Source: Nitrospirales bacterium
GTDB taxonomy: Bacteria > Nitrospirota > Nitrospiria > Nitrospirales > UBA8639
Direction of reading: 5' to 3'
DNA length: 64,000 bases
NCBI GenBank assembly: GCA_029261355.1
Contig: JAJDBM010000036.1
Coordinates: forward strand, 124,001 to 188,000
Shown here piece by piece: positions 58,652 to 64,000 of the stretch. How positions within the stretch are numbered: position 1 is the first letter of the stretch; each line of letters starts with the position of its first letter. The translations under genes and the position numbers were made by a program. The notes under the pieces are model-generated. The model was not told the origin of the DNA. It did not search any database and saw only the letters and a program-made list of their open reading frames with translations.

Positions 58652-58843
58652 AATTCTTTTTTCCCATATCGCGGACAACGGACATTACATCAAACCCAAG
58701 AATTCAAATTAAGAAGATAACCGAACCATCCAGATACGAAAACAGCAACTCACCTCGAACTTTTCAGAAAACTTTCCCACTCTCACCAAAGGGGCATCAT
58801 TTTCAAAGTAATTCCCTGGTCAAGTCAGATTGGATCAATATTT

Positions 58844-59476
58844 TCAAGATGACATTTTCTTCAATGGCAAAGAAGTGCCTGGCTTGCAATCTACTAGAAC
58901 CCGTTCTCCTAAACCAATTAAACAACGTTCTCCAATATTAATTGATTGACGGACGCTACTTCCGCTACCTATGAACGTTCCATCACCTACGTGCACACCA
59001 CTATTGATCGAAGACCCTGTGGAAATGTGACAATGATCGCCTATTACCACATCATGCTCAATCAGTGACTGACTGTTTATAATGCCATTACAGCCTACTC
59101 TCGCTCCCGCATTGACAACTGCTCCATGCATGACAATAGATCCATTTCCAAGCAAAGCATGGGTCGACACATAAGCACGTGGCGAAATAATAACGGGCAA
59201 CGTACAGCCAACCTGTGTTGCCAGGTTAAAAAGATGTATCCGCAAGTCCGGAGTTTTTATTTGACCTACGGCAACCAAAGCATGAGCACTATCCTCTAAC
59301 AAGGCCGGCATGTCCGCATCCGATCCCAAAACGGGGTATCCAAGAACTTTGCAACCCACTTCTTGAGGCAACCCAATCAATCCAAAAACCTTAAAACACC
59401 CCTCCTGTTCGATTACGTCAATGCAAGCACGGGCATGCCCACCAGCACCAACCAGGAGTATAGACGGTATGCTCAA
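58844..59476 (-). CDS. NeuD/PglD-type sugar O/N-acetyltransferase
   Basis: Residues 1-75 form a Rossmann-like UDP-sugar binding domain (LLVGAGGHARACIDVIEQEG). The rest is a left-handed beta-helix of hexapeptide repeats (GNGSIVMHGAVVNAGARVG onwards, IGDHCHISTGSSINSGVHVG). His137-like catalytic residues are in IEHDVVIGDHCHI. Length of 210 is typical. In legionaminic synthesis this would N-acetylate the 4-amino group (the LegH role). The start is a TTG, overlapping the legC stop as TTGA. Confidence 0.88.
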   Translation of the reverse strand: MSIPSILLVGAGGHARACIDVIEQEGCFKVFGLIGLPQEVGCKVLGYPVLGSDADMPALLEDSAHALVAVGQIKTPDLRIHLFNLATQVGCTLPVIISPRAYVSTHALLGNGSIVMHGAVVNAGARVGCNGIINSQSLIEHDVVIGDHCHISTGSSINSGVHVGDGTFIGSGSSVRQSINIGERCLIGLGERVLVDCKPGTSLPLKKMSS

Positions 59477-60654
59477 CTTGCTCCCACCATAGTAAGATGA
59501 GCACTGCTGGGTAAATTGATCAGCCGTCTTACTAGTGACTCAGCCACCGACAATTCCATTCTAGGATATTTCCGATATGGTACTAACCGATGCATCAATG
59601 TCCAGGTTGGTCGAGTCACCAACCCCATATCGTTGGTGCTGTCCAGAATAGTGTCGCGCTGACTGGCAACGGATTCATCCAATAGCAACGTCTGCAACCA
59701 ATAGTTGCTGCGACAGCCTTCGGGTTCAACCACGATACGCAGCTTCTTCACTTCTGCAAACTCGGTCTGGTACCGCTGGAAGAGACGACGCTTGGCTTCC
59801 AGAAAGCTAGGAAGTTGCTCAAGTTGGGCACACCCGATGGCCGCATTGATATTTGGCATCCGATAGTTATAACCGATTTCATCGTGTGAATATTCCCAGC
59901 GATGTCGCATTTTGGCAGTAGTGGTCAAGTGCTTGGCACGGCGGGAAAGTTCCGGATCATTAGTGAGAATGGCCCCTCCCCCGCCAGTGGTGATCGTTTT
60001 ATTGCCGTTGAAGCTCAGTGCAGCCGTCACGCCAAAAGTTCCGGTATGTCGTCCAGACACAGTGCTCCCCAAAGATTCAGCCGCATCTTCCACTACCGCT
60101 ATGTGAAAATCTTGAGCAACCGACAATAATCGGTCAATATCTACGGGGTGTCCAAAAGTGTGCACGGGAACCACAGCTCGAATCACCCTTCCAGTATTGC
60201 GATTTACACATTGACCATTACGAATTTCACTTTCATCCAACAAATAGTCATGCAACGCTTGAGGGTCAATTCCAAGCGTGCGCTCCTCACAATCAACAAA
60301 ATGCGGTATTGCACCACAATAAGTTACTGCATTGGCAGTAGCTACAAATGTGAGTGATGGAACTAGTACTTCATCGTCTAGTCCTACTCCAGCTAGTTTG
60401 AGAGCAATATGTAAGGCAGCAGTACCGTTTATTACTGCTACGGCGTGCTTTGCCCCAGTATATGCGGCAAGCTCTACTTCAAAATGCTCAACAAACTTTC
60501 CGACCGAAGAGACATAAGTCGTGTCAAGACATTCTTTGAGATATAATAATTCATTTCCAGCAAAACGTGGTTCGTGGAGGACTACGGGATTTTTCCCAAC
60601 CACCACTTGAATGGCCTCAACAATTTGACTAGCTAAAGTTGTCTCAGCTCTCAC
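59473..60654 (-). CDS. legC: LegC-type aminotransferase
   Basis: PLP-dependent aminotransferase of the DegT family that aminates C4 of the 4-keto-6-deoxy sugar. VVLHEPRFAGNELLYLKECL and DTTYVSSVGKFVEHFEVELA are characteristic of LegC. The PLP lysine is in SFNGNKTITTGGGGA, and VVPVHTFGHPVDID is conserved. Length of 393 matches. The start is a GTG. It follows legB by 5 bases and overlaps the NeuD-like gene by 4, so it is an integral part of the operon. Confidence 0.92.
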   Translation of the reverse strand: MRAETTLASQIVEAIQVVVGKNPVVLHEPRFAGNELLYLKECLDTTYVSSVGKFVEHFEVELAAYTGAKHAVAVINGTAALHIALKLAGVGLDDEVLVPSLTFVATANAVTYCGAIPHFVDCEERTLGIDPQALHDYLLDESEIRNGQCVNRNTGRVIRAVVPVHTFGHPVDIDRLLSVAQDFHIAVVEDAAESLGSTVSGRHTGTFGVTAALSFNGNKTITTGGGGAILTNDPELSRRAKHLTTTAKMRHRWEYSHDEIGYNYRMPNINAAIGCAQLEQLPSFLEAKRRLFQRYQTEFAEVKKLRIVVEPEGCRSNYWLQTLLLDESVASQRDTILDSTNDMGLVTRPTWTLMHRLVPYRKYPRMELSVAESLVRRLINLPSSAHLTMVGAS

Positions 60655-60659
60655 AATAG

Positions 60660-61664
60660 TTACAGGTTATAGATTTCAGGTTTATACGAATTTAAGTGCT
60701 CTGAGTTTGTAAACCAACTGACAGTTTCAGCAAGACCACGTCGGAAACCCTCCAAAGAACCATATTGAGGCACCCAACTAAGTAATTCTCGGGCCTTGGT
60801 GTTGGATGCCCACAATCGTTCTACTTCGCTCTTTGCTGGCCGAAGACGCTGTTCGTCTATAAGTATCTCGATTTCTTCCTCCATTATCTCGGCGATTAGA
60901 CGAGCAGTATCGCCAATTGAAATTTCAAAATTGCTGCCGATGTTGATGAATTGTCCAACCCCTCGATCAGACTCTAGCGCAGATGTATATCCTGCTACTG
61001 TGTCGGCTACATAATTGAAATCCCTTGTGGGAGACACGGCTCCAAGCTTAATCGCTTTATTACCTTTGGCGATCTGAGTGATGATAGTGGGAATCACTGC
61101 TCGAGCTGACTGACGAGGACCGTAAGTGTTAAACGGACGTAGAATAGAAACAGGGGTTCCAAAAGAAGTATAAAAAGACATTGCTATTTGATCAGCTCCA
61201 ATTTTGCTCGCTGAATAAGGCGACTGCCCCTGCAAAGGATGATCTTCGGTGATTGGAACAAACCGTGCCGTACCATAGACCTCACTGGTGGAGGTGTGCA
61301 AAACCTTGCCAACATCTAAATCTCGAGCAGCCTGAACAATATTCAAGGTACCTTTGATGTTGGTATCAACATAGGTATCAGGGGAATGATAGGAGTAAGG
61401 GATGGCAATCAAAGCTGCCAGATGAAGAACGGCATCGCAACCTCGCATTGCTTCACGAACCCCGTAGGCATCCCGAATATCCCCCGGAAACACTTCGAAT
61501 TTCCCCCGAAGATCTTCTTCGCAATGGTCAAGCCATCCCCATGAATTAAAGGAGTTATAGAACACAAATGCACGCACTTTATGCCCGGCTCGAACTAGAA
61601 CTTCAGTAAGATGAGAACCAATGAAGCCATCAGCTCCGGTAACCAAAATTTTTTTATAACTCAT
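60660..61664 (-). CDS. legB: LegB-type NDP-GlcNAc 4,6-dehydratase
   Basis: Extended SDR that makes the 4-keto-6-deoxy intermediate. KKILVTGADGFIGSHLTEVL is the NAD loop. RAFVFYNSFNSWGWLDHCEE is a LegB-typical segment, STSEVYG and SPYSASKIGADQIAMSFY give the catalytic Tyr-Lys, and LRPFNTYGPRQSARAVIPTI closes the site. Length of 334 matches. It is the first gene of the polycistronic unit down to about 51.5 kb and begins with a clear ATG. Confidence 0.93.
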   Translation of the reverse strand: MSYKKILVTGADGFIGSHLTEVLVRAGHKVRAFVFYNSFNSWGWLDHCEEDLRGKFEVFPGDIRDAYGVREAMRGCDAVLHLAALIAIPYSYHSPDTYVDTNIKGTLNIVQAARDLDVGKVLHTSTSEVYGTARFVPITEDHPLQGQSPYSASKIGADQIAMSFYTSFGTPVSILRPFNTYGPRQSARAVIPTIITQIAKGNKAIKLGAVSPTRDFNYVADTVAGYTSALESDRGVGQFINIGSNFEISIGDTARLIAEIMEEEIEILIDEQRLRPAKSEVERLWASNTKARELLSWVPQYGSLEGFRRGLAETVSWFTNSEHLNSYKPEIYNL

Positions 61665-62042
61665 TAAATTAAGTACATGATTTTGATGGTGCGTTCTGAA
61701 ATACTCTTTTCAAACTTCTCGTCTAGGAAATTTTGGCTGCACCGATCTTGTCAATGTTCAGCCCAGTTCGGTCATTTCTCGATAATCAAGAAGATCTAGC
61801 AGATCATTAGGGGAAAGGAATTAGTCTGTAATGACAGCGTAAATTAGGAGAGGTCTACATAAATTAGGACTTGGAGAATATAAACTTTTAATAGGAGACA
61901 CCATTTTCACTCTCAATAAAATTAACTACAAAATAAATTATCGCTTTAACCAACCCCTGTATCTTGCCTTGCCATCAGCTAAAGGGAAATTAGGATCTCA
62001 ACTGCATCCTAAGTTACCGCCCCGAACAATAGCCTTTGCACA
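61665..62042. other. intergenic region upstream of legB
   Basis: These 378 bases should hold the promoter of the legB operon. Two near-identical elements (61838-61850 and 61858-61870, core TAAATTAGGA) repeat 20 bases apart. Short fragments on the minus strand look vaguely coding but are interrupted. No gene called. Confidence 0.4.
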
Positions 62043-62996
62043 TTAGATAGTGGCTCTTGGGGCAAGTAGCACGGTGCGCGCGCCACCCACATGACAGATA
62101 AAATCAACTGCATCATCATTGCTAATATTTTCAAAAATTTTCCGAAAGACTCCATCGGTTTTGATAGGGGCCGAACCCTTATAACCACGCTCTTCTATTA
62201 GCTTAGTCCCCTTTTGCCACGACGATGCCAGGTACCACACATAATACCCTGCATCAAATAAGGCACGCAGTGTACTCTCCATATCATGTTCTTCACCATA
62301 TCGAGTGAGATGCGTTTCAAAGATGACCATCGGAGCCATCTTACCTGCCCTTATCGCATCAAGCATCCCATTGAACACTTCGACTTCGTGACCTTCAACA
62401 TCCATGCGAATTAAATCCGGGCTACCAAAAGGTTCCATCACTTCTGGTACCGTATACGTACGCACATCAATACTTTTGCCGGAAAGATGCTGCGCCCCCG
62501 AACCAACAGCATGAAACGTATTGAGGTTAGACTGTTCGGCAAGGAAGAAATTGCGCGTGCCTGACTTATCAGAGATGGCACCGGCAATCACTGGAATATT
62601 TTCATAGCCATTGAGAAGTAAATTTTGTTTCAACAGCTCGACATTACTTGGAGAGGGTTCGACTGCGACAAGCCTGCCCCGCCCCCTCATCATATTAAGT
62701 TCCATTAAAGCGTAGTAGCCAATGTTCGCACCGATGTCCAATATCAGCATATCGGGTTTCAGTACCTTTTCTAGGATGATCTTGTGATCGATTTCACGTT
62801 CTCCGAACAAGATCAGTGAACGGCAAATACCCTTATCCTCGACATCGAGCATCATCTTGTAATCAAAAATACTCTTTTGGACAAACCGCCTCCCTAATAG
62901 CTTCTCTTCTATGCTCGCCCGCATTAAGCCCAAAACAGCACCAATGAGGGTTGCAAGCCCACGGGTTTTTAATGTCAACAGTCCACTTTTAAACAT
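62043..62996 (-). CDS. FkbM-family methyltransferase
   Basis: SAM-dependent enzyme, 317 residues. MLILDIGANIGYYALMELNM is motif I, RLVAVEPSPSNVELLKQNLL motif II, and DLIRMDVEGHEVEVFNGML is the FkbM-specific D-V-E-G motif. FETHLTRYGEEHD follows. The first 90 residues form a helical N-terminus containing FDYKMMLDVEDKG. FkbM enzymes O-methylate sugars and polyketides. It lies 7 bases downstream of a second FkbM gene, so the two are likely cotranscribed. Confidence 0.9.
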   Translation of the reverse strand: MFKSGLLTLKTRGLATLIGAVLGLMRASIEEKLLGRRFVQKSIFDYKMMLDVEDKGICRSLILFGEREIDHKIILEKVLKPDMLILDIGANIGYYALMELNMMRGRGRLVAVEPSPSNVELLKQNLLLNGYENIPVIAGAISDKSGTRNFFLAEQSNLNTFHAVGSGAQHLSGKSIDVRTYTVPEVMEPFGSPDLIRMDVEGHEVEVFNGMLDAIRAGKMAPMVIFETHLTRYGEEHDMESTLRALFDAGYYVWYLASSWQKGTKLIEERGYKGSAPIKTDGVFRKIFENISNDDAVDFICHVGGARTVLLAPRATI

Positions 62997-63003
62997 TTCT
63001 CAC

Positions 63004-63840
63004 CTAATTGCAGGATTTGGGTTGCATTAAATACTCAGCAAGCCTCATGACCTCTGGACGTGAACCGTCCATTTCCAAAAGCTCAAACCCAAGCTCATCA
63101 ATAAGACGCAATAATTGCTCTGTACTTTTGCCCATTAATTTCAACTCAACTGGATGTACGCTCAAGAAAATTTTTGGGAGGCTCTCAGTTAGGACACGGT
63201 CTCCGCCTTTAAGCACATCCCACTCTGCACCTTCCACATCGATCTTAATAACCTCTGGGAGAAGCCTCTGCTTACTGCAAAACGTGTCCAGCGTAGTCTG
63301 CGGCCGATGCGTTTCGAAATATGCCTCATGGTTCTTCTTCACCACCATCGAATTCTGGCCGGTCGCAACCCTTTGCTCGAAAAACTTCACACGATCTTGG
63401 TTCACCTCACCGACCAGTTGCTCCACAACTTTCACATTGTTAATGCCATTTATGTCGATATGTTTATGCAGATACCCGAGGTTAACCTGAGCAGGCTCAA
63501 AAGCATACACGTTACCTCCTGGAGCCAACACTTGACTGACCGGCATCGATACAAGACCTATATGCGCACCAATATCTAAAACACAGCTTACCCCTCGACA
63601 GGCTTCGACACACTGTTCAAATCCATTATTATGTCCTCCACCCCAGGATTCGAAATTGCTAAATGCAAATTCACTATCCATGGCAAACGGTCCATAGGAG
63701 CCGATATAATGAGAAACTGGCCTTGTCACTCCAGCGATTCGTGCGATCCACCGATACAGAGTTCCTAGCCTAACCCACAGAGGACCCAGCATTCGTAAAG
63801 GTCCATGGCGAATTCGTCTTATGTAGCCAAGCAAGGTCAT
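63004..63840 (-). CDS. FkbM-family methyltransferase
   Basis: SAM-dependent enzyme of 278 residues. CVLDIGAHIGLVSMPVSQVL is motif I, YAFEPAQVNLGYLHKHIDIN is motif II, and EVIKIDVEGAEWDVLKGGDR carries the D-V-E-G motif. It differs enough from its neighbour (62043-62996) that the pair is not a recent duplication. Probably O-methylates a sugar in the same glycan. Confidence 0.9.
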   Translation of the reverse strand: MTLLGYIRRIRHGPLRMLGPLWVRLGTLYRWIARIAGVTRPVSHYIGSYGPFAMDSEFAFSNFESWGGGHNNGFEQCVEACRGVSCVLDIGAHIGLVSMPVSQVLAPGGNVYAFEPAQVNLGYLHKHIDINGINNVKVVEQLVGEVNQDRVKFFEQRVATGQNSMVVKKNHEAYFETHRPQTTLDTFCSKQRLLPEVIKIDVEGAEWDVLKGGDRVLTESLPKIFLSVHPVELKLMGKSTEQLLRLIDELGFELLEMDGSRPEVMRLAEYLMQPKSCN

Positions 63841-63906
63841 TCCACACGATCCTTTTAAATAATCGGTACAACCCTCGCGTAATTTCTTGACGAATGCTCC
63901 TCTCTT

Positions 63907-64000
63907 CTACAATTCATATAAAGCGATAAAGAATTCATCAATCGTGTTCTGATTTCCATAACTGTCAAAATCCAGCCAGACTACTGACCAAGATCTTTCT
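63907..64000 (-). CDS. 3' end of a minus-strand gene cut by the window edge
   Basis: Thirty codons are open from the window edge to a TAG at 63907-63909. The deduced tail reads SWSVVWLDFDSYGNQNTIDE and ends FFIALYEL. The composition is protein-like and the strand is that of the neighbours, but no family is recognised from so short a piece. The FkbM gene starts 66 bases further on. Confidence 0.45.
   Translation of the reverse strand, partial: ERSWSVVWLDFDSYGNQNTIDEFFIALYEL

Noticed and set aside
1-64000. CRISPR arrays, tRNA/rRNA genes, phage genes, toxin-antitoxin pairs
   Set aside because: No regularly spaced repeats, no RNA gene signatures, and no integrase, capsid or toxin-like proteins were recognised on reading both strands.

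Overview
The window looks like a bacterial chromosome segment with Gram-negative style envelope genes. It has moderate-to-low G+C and is devoted almost wholly to cell-surface glycan synthesis. No rRNA, tRNA or other taxonomic marker is present, so the organism cannot be named. The mix of genes (ACT-domain malic enzyme, tmk-holB-metG block, dense glycosyltransferase/nonulosonate locus) vaguely suggests an environmental group such as Nitrospirota, but that is an impression, not evidence.

Layout. 1-2.0 kb: a malic enzyme with an N-terminal ACT domain. 2.1-10.7 kb (minus strand): envelope precursor supply, namely uppP (lipid-carrier recycling), rfbB-rfbA-rfbC-rfbD (dTDP-L-rhamnose), glmS and glmU (UDP-GlcNAc) and a DUF502 membrane protein preceded by a possible five-codon leader. 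10.8-14.7 kb (plus strand): housekeeping block tmk, holB, metG, ending in a hairpin. 14.8-16.0 kb: a decayed IS1595-family transposase, then cysC (APS kinase). 16.1-39.6 kb (minus strand): a long surface-polysaccharide region with asnB, a flippase-like membrane protein, a YdcF/SanA-type protein, a GT-C-like membrane protein, several GT4 glycosyltransferases, SAM methyltransferases, an MsbA/PglK-like ABC exporter, a decayed CMP-sugar cytidylyltransferase, a 2OG-Fe(II) oxygenase-like protein, a second asparagine-synthase-like protein without the glutaminase cysteine, GT-B-like proteins and a sulfotransferase-like protein. 39.7-44.2 kb: a nucleotidyltransferase-like/kinase fusion, a 748-residue CBS-NeuB-SAF-TIM-barrel fusion and a CMP-nonulosonate cytidylyltransferase. 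44.8-48.6 kb: an AT-rich islet whose first two genes, a sulfotransferase and a deacetylase-like protein, lie on the opposite strand. 49.0-61.7 kb (minus strand): a tightly packed legionaminic-acid-type operon (legB, legC, neuD-like acetyltransferase, GT2, legI, CBS-guanylyltransferase ptmE-like, Gfo/Idh/MocA oxidoreductase, GT-B-like protein, a second DegT aminotransferase, legF-like cytidylyltransferase, GNAT). 62.0-64.0 kb: two tandem FkbM methyltransferases and the tail of another gene.

How the genes may work together (inference). GlmS and GlmU make the amino-sugar precursors. The PtmE-like enzyme would make a GDP-amino sugar, which LegB, LegC and the acetyltransferase convert to a diacetamido hexose. 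LegI condenses this with PEP and LegF activates it with CMP. A second synthase/cytidylyltransferase pair at 41.2-44.2 kb, with a sugar-isomerase-like barrel fused to the synthase, suggests a second, possibly different nonulosonic acid. The glycosyltransferases would assemble these sugars with rhamnose. Methyltransferases, sulfotransferases (fed by CysC-made PAPS), aminotransferases and amidotransferases would decorate the chain, and the ABC transporter could flip it. No canonical LegG/NeuC hydrolysing 2-epimerase and no obvious Wzx/Wzy were recognised. The most unusual items are the four-part synthase, the kinase fusion, the family of GT-B-like proteins with Arg-Pro-His-Pro type motifs, and the decayed third cytidylyltransferase.
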